In this document: one piece after another, positions 16,553-24,434 of the stretch | Layout: each line of letters starts with the position of its first letter | Position numbering within the stretch: the stretch's first letter is position 1 | Made by a program: the position numbers and the translations under genes | From: Lyngbya sp. CCAP 1446/10 | GTDB lineage: Bacteria; Cyanobacteriota; Cyanobacteriia; Cyanobacteriales; Microcoleaceae | Assembly: GCF_026130175.1 (NCBI RefSeq) | Contig: NZ_JAIGNI010000062.1 | Coordinates: forward strand, 1 to 34,967 | Direction: 5' to 3' | Length of the DNA stretch: 34,967 nucleotides | Notes under the pieces: model-generated | Database searches by the model: none | Seen by the model: only the letters and a program-made list of their open reading frames with translations | Told to the model about the DNA's origin: nothing

Positions 16553-17794
16553 ATGAATTTGTGGAGTTCGCGGTTCGGGGCGCTGACAATCATCTTGACC
16601 GGTGCAATAACGGCGATAGCAATTGTCGGCCAACAATATGCTGCTTGTGCCAAAACAGCGGAAGAAATTGCCCAAGTAGCAATGTTGAGCACCGTAGAAG
16701 TTAATAATACGCTGGGTTTTGCTACTAGCGGTTCGGGAGTAATTATTGCGAAACAAGGCAATATTTACACCGTTCTGACGGCGAATCACGTTGTTGCAAG
16801 TCTCGCCCAAGAATACAGCATTCGCACTCATTTGGAAAAAAATTATAGAGCAATCAGAATACAGCGGCTGCCGAAAAGCGATCGCGATATAGACTTAGCT
16901 CTGATCCAGTTTTACAGCCGAGACAATTATCCAGTAGCGCCAATTGGCGAATCAAAACGTGCTGTAGTCGGTTCTACTATTTATGTTGCTGGCTATCCAC
17001 TGCCCATCGCTTCTTGGTATGAAAGAAAACTCGAATTTACTGCTGGTATTGTTTCTTCTCGTCTCGATCGCGCATCATCGGGGTACGGACTGCGGTATCA
17101 AGCAGTCACCAGGCGCGGCATGAGCGGCGGGCCTGTATTTGATGCTGATGGCACTGTTGTGGGAATTCACGGTCAGGGTGATACTGTTGGTACGGTGATC
17201 AGCCAGTGGAACGGTCAGATTGAGGAAATTAAAACTGGGTTGAATGCAGCAATCCCGATCGATTCTTTGATGTCGTTGCGATCGCAAACCTTACCTAACG
17301 GGTTTGATATTCTCAGCAATATTTCGATCCAGCGCGGCTACAGTCAAACTCAATCGAATCTGGGGCCAGGAGGCTTTGTCTGCGATACCTCCACCGGCGA
17401 ACCGATGACGGTTTATCAAAATCCGCAAGGGTTTAGGGAGCCTTGGATTCGCTGGAATTCTAATTTCTTTTCGGATTCTGGCTACGATCCTCTGACTCGC
17501 TGCAAACAAGTGACTCAGCGCCTGGAAAATTACAGCCGCAACAAACAGCTAAATTATGTCACTGTCGGCACAGTCAACAATCAGAAAGTGATTTGCACCA
17601 CCAGCCGCGTTAACGGGCCGTGCGAAGGTTTGATCTACACGCTGCGCCGCGATCAAGATCCTGCTCCTGCACTCAGCAGTTTCTTTGTGTGGCTGGGGAA
17701 TCAGAAGGCTAGACCTTCTCTGTTTGAAAGCGGCACTCCGATTTATATTAATGTTAGGGAACGGCTCGATTTAGATGTTGGCGAAGAACCCTAA
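16553..17794 (+). CDS. Trypsin-like serine protease fused to a COP23 domain
   Basis: The ATG at 16553 follows GGGGAG (16541-16546), which fixes the start and gives 413 residues. An N-terminal hydrophobic segment (residues about 10-30) should direct export or anchor the protein. The chymotrypsin-fold domain has H79 (TANHVV), D114 (DIDLAL) and S191 (GMSGGPV), a complete catalytic triad. The C-terminal COP23 domain (about 275-405) has C277, C317, C348 and C357, the same 40-31-9 spacing as the neighbouring secreted COP23 protein. The two domains align over their whole length with roughly half the residues identical by eye. It is probably a periplasmic or membrane-bound protease; the COP23 domain may bind a partner or substrate, which is inference. 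Confidence 0.9.
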   Translation: MNLWSSRFGALTIILTGAITAIAIVGQQYAACAKTAEEIAQVAMLSTVEVNNTLGFATSGSGVIIAKQGNIYTVLTANHVVASLAQEYSIRTHLEKNYRAIRIQRLPKSDRDIDLALIQFYSRDNYPVAPIGESKRAVVGSTIYVAGYPLPIASWYERKLEFTAGIVSSRLDRASSGYGLRYQAVTRRGMSGGPVFDADGTVVGIHGQGDTVGTVISQWNGQIEEIKTGLNAAIPIDSLMSLRSQTLPNGFDILSNISIQRGYSQTQSNLGPGGFVCDTSTGEPMTVYQNPQGFREPWIRWNSNFFSDSGYDPLTRCKQVTQRLENYSRNKQLNYVTVGTVNNQKVICTTSRVNGPCEGLIYTLRRDQDPAPALSSFFVWLGNQKARPSLFESGTPIYINVRERLDLDVGEEP

Positions 17795-17990
17795 TTGCTA
17801 CTCAGTAATGATTTTTTATTGGGCTGAATTACGCCGATTGTATTGTTGAAATGCGGGGCGTTCTCAGCTTTAAAATAGAGATATTTTAATTATTTATGAT
17901 TATAGATAGCAGAAGTGATGATTTTTTGCAACAAGAAAGCTATAAAATTACTGTTACATTAATCCAAGTCAAATTTTTCAGGTATCAAGA

Positions 17991-20231
17991 ATGACTGCAA
18001 CTACGCCGAAGGCAACGTCAGCAATTCCCAGTTTTTGCGAAGGAATCCAGTATTTCTCGGAGAATGTGCCGGGTTTTGAGACTTACGGGAAAACACCTGC
18101 GATCGCCCAGGGGAGCAAGTCGATCGCCGATCCAGCCGATCCCGTCGCCGTCTTTCAAACGATGCTGGGAGCAGACGCCCTGCGCTACCTGACGCTGCAA
18201 GTCACCGCCAGCAAGGCATCGGGACATCCGGGCGGTTTTGCCAGCCAAGCTGAAGCCTACGCTGCGTTGGTGATGCTCGGACACAAAAACATTGTCACCG
18301 AAGTCGGGCACCACGCGCCAGGATTTTATAGTGCCATGTTTCTCGATCGATCTTTAGAAGACATGGGAATTGTCAACGTACAGCAAGTGCGCGATAAATT
18401 CCGCGAAAAAGATGGTTTGTTAGGACATCTTTCCGGTTTCATTCCCGGCCTTTTAGCACCTGCTGGCCCCCTCGGACAAGGGCAGCATTTTGCAATGGCG
18501 GGAGCGCTTTTGCACCCCGGAAAACTGTTTGCTTTCACAATGGGCGACGGCGGCATGGGCGAACCCTATCCAATGAGCAGCATGGGGCATTTCCACACTG
18601 CTTATCCCAAGGCTACTAACTTTTTACCAGTGTTAGTTTGGAACGGATATTCTCAAGAACATCACAGCATGGTTTCGACAAAAACCAATGCTGAAATGAT
18701 TGCTTATTGGCAAGGAAACGGTTTTGAAGAAGTTATCTTAGTTGATGCTAAGGAATTTGACGATAAAAATCAACCGGAAGCTTATGTTGACAGCACTGCT
18801 TTTTCACTCGAACAGCGCATGGCATTTACCAAAGCTGTTTTACAAGGAGTTGACAAAGCGGCAAAATCTGCTCTCGGCGGCAAATTGACTGTGTTTATTA
18901 TCAAACAGTTAAAAGGTGCTGGCGTGCACGCATTGGGCGCAAAATCTCACAATCTTTATCCAAAAGATACCCTCGATGCTCCGCATATTATCAGCGCTTT
19001 AAAACAGCGCGCTTTGACGGTGGCTGCTTGGGAGTTGGTACGGACAAATTGCGAGCGCGCGGGTGGCGGGCCTGCGGCAAAAACCGTTGTTACTGAGTTT
19101 ACATTGCCCCTGGCCGATTTGGGCGAATTGCCTTTAGAAGAATTTGCGGTTGGGGGAGAATCGAAGATTTCGACAACAGCAATGGGACGTTTGGTAGCGA
19201 AAGTCGGCGAGTGCGATCGGACTTTTCTAGTTACTAATGCTGATGGTAATGAAGCATCGGCAATTGCCAACATCAACCAAGCTCTGAAAATCATTCACCC
19301 GACGACGGATGACTTGTACAATCAAGCGCCAAACGGTCAAGTTTACGAACCTTTGAGCGAAGATGCTTGCGCGGGTTTAGCAGTAGGTTTGTCGCTATTT
19401 GGAGCGCGGAGTTTGTGGTGTTCCTACGAATCTTTTGCCATCAACGGTTTACCAATTTGGCAAACTGTCACGCAAGCAATGGCAGAATTACGCCGTCCAA
19501 CTCCGGCTACTGTCACCTTATTTACGGCAGGTGCATTGGAACAAGGCCGCAACGGTTGGACGCACCAACGCCCGGAAATTGAGGCTTATTTTGCGGCAAT
19601 GATGCGGAATGGAAATGTGTTTCCTTTGTTTCCACCCGATGCTAACAGCATTCAAGCTTGTTACGAGTGGGCTTTGAATGCCAGAAATAAGGGAGTTGTG
19701 ATTACTGCGAGCAAGTCGCCGCTGCCAATTCGCACTACTTTTGAACAGACTCGCCAAGGATTGCAAGACGGTGCAATTGTGCTGCACGAAATTGATTCTC
19801 CGCAAGCATCCCAAAATCAAGGGGGAAGTAAGAAAGTGGTGTTTGCTGTTGTGGGCGACATGACTTTAATGCCAGTGTTTGAAGCCGCAGCATTTTTGGA
19901 AACAGAAGGGATTGGAGTACGGATTGTTTCTGTTGTGAATCCGCGCCGCTTGTACCGTCCAAGCGATGTTGCTTGGGATACTTGTTCGGAAGCTGACGGC
20001 GGCTTTTTGAGCGATGAGAATTTTGCCAAAATGTTTGGTGGAGATGCCTTGATTGGCGTGACAGGCGGTGCTTCTGGGATGTTGGAGCCGGTGATGCTTC
20101 GCAGCAATTGCCCGCGTGATACTTTCGCTTGGAAGCGGGGGGAAACGACTGCTAGTGCGGGTCAGTTGATGGCGTTTAATGGGTTGACTGCTGAGGCGTT
20201 GACTAAAAGGGCGATCGAGCTAGTTCATTAA
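17991..20231 (+). CDS. Transketolase/phosphoketolase-like thiamine diphosphate enzyme
   Basis: The 746-residue protein has the ThDP-binding motif GDG (185-187) followed 30 residues later by N218. SGHPGG is at 77-82 and VGHHAPGF at 105-112. In the pyrimidine domain SEDACAGLAVG carries the likely activating E457. The segments CSYESF, NGWTHQRP (with H525) and PLFPPDANSI resemble phosphoketolase (for example NGFTHQ and LPPDAN) more than standard transketolase, while other parts look like transketolase. Canonical transketolase has about 670 residues and phosphoketolase about 800. It probably acts on sugar phosphates, but the precise reaction is uncertain and it should not be called tktA. The ATG at 17991 has a weak GG-type ribosome-binding site. 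It stands alone, followed by a short mobile element. Confidence 0.8.
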   Translation: MTATTPKATSAIPSFCEGIQYFSENVPGFETYGKTPAIAQGSKSIADPADPVAVFQTMLGADALRYLTLQVTASKASGHPGGFASQAEAYAALVMLGHKNIVTEVGHHAPGFYSAMFLDRSLEDMGIVNVQQVRDKFREKDGLLGHLSGFIPGLLAPAGPLGQGQHFAMAGALLHPGKLFAFTMGDGGMGEPYPMSSMGHFHTAYPKATNFLPVLVWNGYSQEHHSMVSTKTNAEMIAYWQGNGFEEVILVDAKEFDDKNQPEAYVDSTAFSLEQRMAFTKAVLQGVDKAAKSALGGKLTVFIIKQLKGAGVHALGAKSHNLYPKDTLDAPHIISALKQRALTVAAWELVRTNCERAGGGPAAKTVVTEFTLPLADLGELPLEEFAVGGESKISTTAMGRLVAKVGECDRTFLVTNADGNEASAIANINQALKIIHPTTDDLYNQAPNGQVYEPLSEDACAGLAVGLSLFGARSLWCSYESFAINGLPIWQTVTQAMAELRRPTPATVTLFTAGALEQGRNGWTHQRPEIEAYFAAMMRNGNVFPLFPPDANSIQACYEWALNARNKGVVITASKSPLPIRTTFEQTRQGLQDGAIVLHEIDSPQASQNQGGSKKVVFAVVGDMTLMPVFEAAAFLETEGIGVRIVSVVNPRRLYRPSDVAWDTCSEADGGFLSDENFAKMFGGDALIGVTGGASGMLEPVMLRSNCPRDTFAWKRGETTASAGQLMAFNGLTAEALTKRAIELVH

Positions 20232-20236
20232 GTTAT

Positions 20237-20372
20237 AATACGGTTCACTTAAGACTGATCTCCCTGGCACACCCCTGAAAAAGGGGGGGACAAGAATGCT
20301 CTCAAAGTCCCCCTTGCTTTCGGGGGATTTAGGGGATCTTCGGGGCATAAATAGTGTTAAGTGAACCGTATT
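20237..20372. mobile_element. 136-bp MITE-like element with perfect 16-bp inverted ends
   Basis: AATACGGTTCACTTAA (20237-20252) is the exact reverse complement of TTAAGTGAACCGTATT (20357-20372). The interior has a large inverted core of C-rich and G-rich runs (CCCCTGAAAAAGGGGGGG, AGTCCCCCTTGC, GGGGGATTTAGGGG). There is no coding capacity. A diverged copy is at 32280-32428 and the element end at 1-127 has nearly the same terminus, so this looks like a non-autonomous derivative of that element. It begins 5 bases after a stop codon. Confidence 0.85.
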
Positions 20373-20387
20373 GGGTTAGGTTATAAT

Positions 20388-20424
20388 TTGAGAATCTCCT
20401 GGTTAGAAACCGGGAGATTCTCAA
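20388..20424. terminator. Long hairpin between convergent genes
   Basis: TTGAGAATCTCCTGGTT pairs with AACCGGGAGATTCTCAA over 17 positions with one T-G wobble and a 3-base loop (AGA). It lies between the plus-strand ThDP enzyme and the minus-strand TPR gene and could end transcription from both sides. There is no strong T-run, so it may be a repeat rather than a classical terminator. Confidence 0.6.
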
Positions 20425-20529
20425 GGATTCAAGGCTAAGATATTGCGATCGAATAGGATTAATTCCATAATCAGATGCTCTCGATCGCACAGACTTAACT
20501 CCATAAACTGTGATGATTAGATACTGCCA

Positions 20530-21594
20530 TTATTGTGACAAACGCTGACCGGAAGACAATCGTTTAATACCCTCCATCGCCGTAGTTGCTCCAGCTTTGT
20601 CACTACTTTCGCGAGCAATGTTCAAAGCTCGCTCGTAGGATTCGAGAGCTTTGTCGGATTGACGGAGACTTTCATAAATCGAGCCCATATTGTTAAGCAA
20701 GCGTCCGATACTTGTCTTGTCGCCAATTGCTTCCAACATCGGTATTGCTTGCTGAAAATAGATCAGCGCTTGAGTATCTTTGCCCTGTTTGCGACAGGTA
20801 AGTGCCATGTTGTTGAGGAGACGGCCGACGCCAGCCCTGTCTCCAATTTCCCGGCGAATTGCTAAAGCTTGGTGATAAAATTCCATCGCTCTATTAAAGT
20901 CACCGATGTTGTAATATACGCCGCCCATGTTATTGAGGGTACGGCCTAAATCGCGTCGATCGCCCTCTTGAGTGCGAATTGTCCGCGCTTGCTGGTAAAA
21001 TTCGATCGCCTTAGCGTAATTTGACTGTTCTGCGTACACAGCGGCGATGTTGTGAAATGATTCTGCTATTTCAATTTGGTCATCGGCAGTTTTGGCAAGT
21101 TCCAAAGCTTCTTGGTGCAGTTTCATCGCTTCGGAAAAATTGTCCCCAATCCGGTTAACGAAACCAATGAGATTGAGAGTGCGCGCGATACGACGCCCTC
21201 CGCTGATTTCTCGGTGAATGACTAAAGCTTGCCGCAAAACTTCCAAAGCTTTGGGCCTCAAACCCATTTCGCCATAAACTTCCCCCATATTGTTGAGGGT
21301 TTCGCCGATTCCGGCTTGGTCGCCGAGTTGCTTGCGGATTGCCAAAACTTGCTCAAAAGTTTGGATGGCTTCTCGAAACAAACCCTCGCGGTGCTGTTTT
21401 ACTCCTGTTTCCAAGAGTTGGTCTGCTTGCGTTTTGGGGTCTGTTGCTTGGGCGCGATCGCCCGATCGAGCCGGCGTAGCATCTATAATAGGGGCAAATG
21501 CCCCAGCGTCTGAAATTTCCAGCAAGCTGAGTGCGGGCGATAAGACAATACTTATAGCTGCGAGATAGCTGAAGTTGTAAGAGCGGCAGTACAC
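20530..21594 (-). CDS. Exported tetratricopeptide-repeat protein
   Basis: The 354-residue protein starts at a GTG and begins with a probable signal peptide (YLAAISIVLSPALSLLEIS). From about residue 58 to 345 it carries seven TPR units of about 40 residues. Recurrent signatures are GxTLNNMGxVYxxxG and KALExxxQALxIRREIGDRAG, the long-unit type common in cyanobacteria and in NB-ARC/CHAT proteins. TPRs mediate protein-protein contacts; no catalytic domain is attached. No ATG is available near the start, so the start codon is less certain. It faces the ThDP enzyme gene across a hairpin and a mobile element. Its partner cannot be told from the sequence. Confidence 0.85.
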   Translation of the reverse strand: MYCRSYNFSYLAAISIVLSPALSLLEISDAGAFAPIIDATPARSGDRAQATDPKTQADQLLETGVKQHREGLFREAIQTFEQVLAIRKQLGDQAGIGETLNNMGEVYGEMGLRPKALEVLRQALVIHREISGGRRIARTLNLIGFVNRIGDNFSEAMKLHQEALELAKTADDQIEIAESFHNIAAVYAEQSNYAKAIEFYQQARTIRTQEGDRRDLGRTLNNMGGVYYNIGDFNRAMEFYHQALAIRREIGDRAGVGRLLNNMALTCRKQGKDTQALIYFQQAIPMLEAIGDKTSIGRLLNNMGSIYESLRQSDKALESYERALNIARESSDKAGATTAMEGIKRLSSGQRLSQ

Positions 21595-21696
21595 CGATCG
21601 AGTCCTCCAAGAGCCTATTTATAACTAAGATAGATCTCTTTGGGGTGTTCCTGCCAATTTCTTTCTTAATTGCTAGGTTCTGACTTGGCTTTTGTG

Positions 21697-21957
21697 TTAC
21701 CAGACTGCCATAATCAGCGGCATATTGTTGAGCGCGGAGATGACAGCAAAGTTTTTGCTTGGTGGAAGCGATGTTTTCTCAGGCCCGTGTAAGATGATGT
21801 CCTGTTTGTCAACTGTGATCCAAGCAACTCCTGACAAGACTTGAATTTCATGATGAGTTTGAGGCAACCTGTACACCTCGTTTTTCACGAGGATTATGCG
21901 ATCCTCTTCGAGGGCTCCGCTAACGGGCGCTGCACATTCGGAATATCTTTGAAGCAT
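21697..21957 (-). CDS. DUF2917-like small protein
   Basis: The ATG at 21957 follows AAGGAG with 5 bases of spacing, giving 86 residues; the frame continues upstream without a better start. The core EIQVLSGVAWITVDKQDIILHGPEKTSLPPSK resembles DUF2917/cupin-like proteins, whose typical pattern is VLSGxVWVT...DxxLxxGxxxxLP. The family has no established function. It follows the 97-residue gene by about 130 bases on the same strand, and the two may be co-transcribed. The resemblance is by eye. Confidence 0.7.
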   Translation of the reverse strand: MLQRYSECAAPVSGALEEDRIILVKNEVYRLPQTHHEIQVLSGVAWITVDKQDIILHGPEKTSLPPSKNFAVISALNNMPLIMAVW

Positions 21958-22086
21958 AGCATCTCCTTTGGAATTAACCATCCAAAATCCACAATTTCCC
22001 CGATTTTTCTGGCAGGCTGGTTCACCAACATCTTTGCTTCCCGCAAACAATCGATAAAAACTCGCCTCCACACAACCAACAATCTA

Positions 22087-22380
22087 TTATTGGCAATAAC
22101 GCCGATCGATCCAAGCGCGTATTTCGTCATCCGTCGCCGCGCAAGTAGAGCGACCTGTCGCCCGATCGCAACCATGCCACCAAGTGTTACCATTGCGATC
22201 GCACGTCTGCCAAATTCTGACCTCGTTTTCGCCAGAGACGGCAGCCAGCAAACCTTGCCAAACTTGATTTATAGCTGAAAAGATCGATCGCTCTTTTGGC
22301 TGTTTGGCATATTTAGCTTGCTCTTTAATCGAAACAACGCTCGTTTTTTCGGGATACCGCCGATTTTCGTAAGTAGACAT
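22087..22380 (-). CDS. Hypothetical cysteine-containing cyanobacterial protein (97 aa)
   Basis: The ATG at 22380 is preceded by GAAGG with 8 bases of spacing. The frame is also open to a TTG at 22395, but that codon overlaps the ribosome-binding site. The C-terminal half has a striking pattern, QTCDRNGNTWWHGCDRATGR followed by STCAATDDEIRAWID and a final YCQ, with four cysteines and a WW pair. Similar short proteins with a (T)WWxxYDPxTG-like motif are common in cyanobacteria. No signal peptide is present. The function is unknown. A DUF2917-like gene follows on the same strand. Confidence 0.75.
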   Translation of the reverse strand: MSTYENRRYPEKTSVVSIKEQAKYAKQPKERSIFSAINQVWQGLLAAVSGENEVRIWQTCDRNGNTWWHGCDRATGRSTCAATDDEIRAWIDRRYCQ

Positions 22381-22728
22381 AACAAATACCTTCAAATCCT
22401 CAATTAAACAAAAATTGCATTATGAAAAATACCAGCTAAAAAGCAGCAATAACTTGCTCGCGATTACAGCACCTTTTTATCGTTATGCAATTTCTATAAA
22501 ACTAAATCTGTTGCCTGATAAATTAACCCTAACTCTTGGCTAAACAACAATCAAATCATTACTTGCATAGGTTGTATGAATAAAATCGATAGATAAAAAT
22601 ATCAACCGCGCCCGACAGCTAGAAAGTTGTTAATTGCTAGAAAACTTGCGTTCGCTTCTTTCTTCCTTTTTTCCTCTATCAACTGTCAACTGTCAACTGT
22701 CAACTGTCAACTGTCAACTCTTCCTTCT
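22381..22728. other. Divergent intergenic region with a heptamer array
   Basis: This 348-base AT-rich region lies between the divergent 97-residue gene and the LysR regulator gene. It must hold both promoters. The 42 bases next to the LysR start are an array of TCAACTG units (22679-22720). I see no other gene or RNA. Confidence 0.5.
22679..22720. repeat. Heptanucleotide array (TCAACTG, six units)
   Basis: Five exact TCAACTG units and one TCAACTC unit run from 22679 to 22720 and end 8 bases before the LysR ATG. The array is the reverse-complement type of the ACAGTTA/ACAGTCA array at 8782-8900. Confidence 0.95.
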
Positions 22729-23661
22729 ATGAATGAAATCAACACACGGCGGCTGAAACTCTCTCAGATTCAGGCTTTGATAGCGGTAGCAGACTGTGAA
22801 AATTTTAGCGAAGCGGCTTTGCAAATGGAACTGTCGCAATCAGCAGTCAGCCACGCCATCGCCTTTTTAGAAACCGAATTGGGTGTGCAATTGTTCCATC
22901 GGGGGCGACATGGTGCTCAACTGACGCCGGTGGGGGAAAGGGTATTGATTCATGGGCGTCAAATTGTGCGATCGTTAGAAATGATGATCAAAGAAGCCGA
23001 TTTAGAGAAAGGTTTGCAGGGTGGCCAGGTGCGGATAGTCACGTTTCGGAGTGTCGCAACTCACATTCTACCGGGTATTATCGCCCAATTTCGCGATCGC
23101 TTTCCCAAAATTGCCGTCAGCATTACCGAAGTGTATTATACCCAGGCTGTGGAGGAAGCTTTGCGATCGGGCAAAGCAGACATCGGCTTTGTCTCTCTTC
23201 CCATCTCCGACGAATTTGAAACCAGAGAAATTTTGCGGGATAAATATGTGGTGTTGCTGCCACCAACTGCCAAGTTATCATGTGCTAAGATTACCTGGGA
23301 AGTGTTAGCAAATTATTCGCTGATTTTGCAGCCGCCAGAAACAGCTTGTTCTATACCGCTACGCAAATATTTAGCAACTTCGGAGTTTCCCTTAAATATC
23401 GCTTACGAACTCAGCGAAGATTCAACTATTGTCAGTATGGTGATGCAAGGTTTGGGTGCTGCAATTATGCCACATTTGGCGGCGGAACCGATACCTGCTG
23501 GGGTAAAAGTTTGCAGTTTACCAGTTCATTTTGAAAGGGTAATTGGGGTGGCTGTTTTGAGGGATGCACTGTTAATTCCGGCCGTGTTTGCATTTTTGGA
23601 TTTAGTTAAAAGTGCGACAGAGATTGAATATGACACTGATTTTCCCATCAATCCTTCATGA
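22729..23661 (+). CDS. LysR-family transcriptional regulator
   Basis: From the ATG at 22729 the protein has 310 residues, the usual LysR length. The N-terminal winged helix-turn-helix (about 8-68) has LSQSAVSHAIAFLETELGVQLFHR. The C-terminal substrate-binding domain begins around residue 90 (GGQVRIVTFRSVATHILPG). An in-frame start at 22627 would add 34 residues, but 14 of these are translated from the heptamer array, so it is rejected. No ribosome-binding site is visible because the array occupies the leader. The gene next to it on the other side of the leader is a 97-residue protein of unknown function, a possible divergent target. The co-inducer is unknown. Confidence 0.88.
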   Translation: MNEINTRRLKLSQIQALIAVADCENFSEAALQMELSQSAVSHAIAFLETELGVQLFHRGRHGAQLTPVGERVLIHGRQIVRSLEMMIKEADLEKGLQGGQVRIVTFRSVATHILPGIIAQFRDRFPKIAVSITEVYYTQAVEEALRSGKADIGFVSLPISDEFETREILRDKYVVLLPPTAKLSCAKITWEVLANYSLILQPPETACSIPLRKYLATSEFPLNIAYELSEDSTIVSMVMQGLGAAIMPHLAAEPIPAGVKVCSLPVHFERVIGVAVLRDALLIPAVFAFLDLVKSATEIEYDTDFPINPS

Positions 23662-23685
23662 GTAGTTATGGACACACGGGTGGTC

Positions 23686-23750
23686 AGAAACCGGGTTTTT
23701 TACGAAAATTTTTCGTTGCAGTCCAGAGATTGGGTAAAAACCCGGTTTCT
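23686..23750. repeat. Palindromic AGAAACCGGGTTTTT repeat
   Basis: AGAAACCGGGTTTTT (23686-23700) and AAAAACCCGGTTTCT (23736-23750) are exact reverse complements over 15 bases. It is a member of the family seen at 10545-10693. It lies 25 bases after the LysR stop and could act as a terminator. Confidence 0.8.
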
Positions 23751-23897
23751 TTGGGTTTAATGTATCCAGGAATGATGAGAAACTTAGCTGATGAGGCTCC
23801 CAATTTTTGAAGCAAACTCGCCGTTGTGGTTAAGCTGCTCTGCATCTCAATAGAATAACATTGATGTAATTTCGTACTGGATGCGATCGCATATTAA

Positions 23898-24221
23898 CTA
23901 CTCAATGCGTTCAGCAACAAGACCAGAACTGTCACCTTGATGAATTTTAATTACACCTTCTAGCGAGTTTTTGTCATTTAATTTGAGCCAACCACTACCA
24001 GAAGCCTCATCACACTCGTCATTGCCTTCCCACGTAAACTCGAAGGGCTGATCCTCTCGATTTTTCACGACTCCGCCGTCAATTTGACCGAATACTAAAC
24101 CAAATTGAAATTCTCCTGAACCTGATTCCTCAATTTCGATATACGCTTCAACTTCCATGTCCATGTAGTCAATATCCCACTGATCCATCTCGGTGATGCG
24201 CCATTTACCCTGATATTGCAT
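23898..24221 (-). CDS. Conserved hypothetical acidic protein (107 aa)
   Basis: The ATG at 24221 has GGAGG 9 bases upstream. The protein is very acidic and probably cytoplasmic. It has the patterns GKWRITEMDQWDIDYMDMEVEA (truncated here to the key residues W7, M12, D13, W15), FEFTWEGNDECDEASGSGW and IHQGDSSGLVAE. Proteins with the order GKWRI-MD-W, EFxWEGNDECD, and IHxGDxSxF occur widely in bacteria without known function; this is from memory. It stands alone between the LysR gene and ispD. Confidence 0.8.
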   Translation of the reverse strand: MQYQGKWRITEMDQWDIDYMDMEVEAYIEIEESGSGEFQFGLVFGQIDGGVVKNREDQPFEFTWEGNDECDEASGSGWLKLNDKNSLEGVIKIHQGDSSGLVAERIE

Positions 24222-24392
24222 TGCTTTCGTCCTCCACTATTAATATCGAGTCTTGATTTATCCCAGTAATATTGTTACATCAATTACTAGAAAGAATTGG
24301 TTTGAAGCCATAACCCTGATCGGGAGAAATTAAAATCAGAATATTCATGACTCCAATCCTCTTCCTTCCAGATAGAGGTCGCCCTCAAGCGG

Positions 24393-24434
24393 TCAACTAT
24401 CAACTATCAACTGTCAATTGTCAACTGTCAACTG
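24393..24434. repeat. Heptanucleotide array overlapping the 3' end of ispD
   Basis: Six units of TCAACTA/TCAACTG/TCAATTG run in strict 7-base phase. The ispD stop codon (24414-24416) lies inside the fourth unit, so the last residues of IspD (QLTVDN) are translated from the array. Confidence 0.9.

Noticed and set aside
17991..20231. Calling this gene tktA
   Set aside because: It is longer and its second half resembles phosphoketolase more than transketolase.
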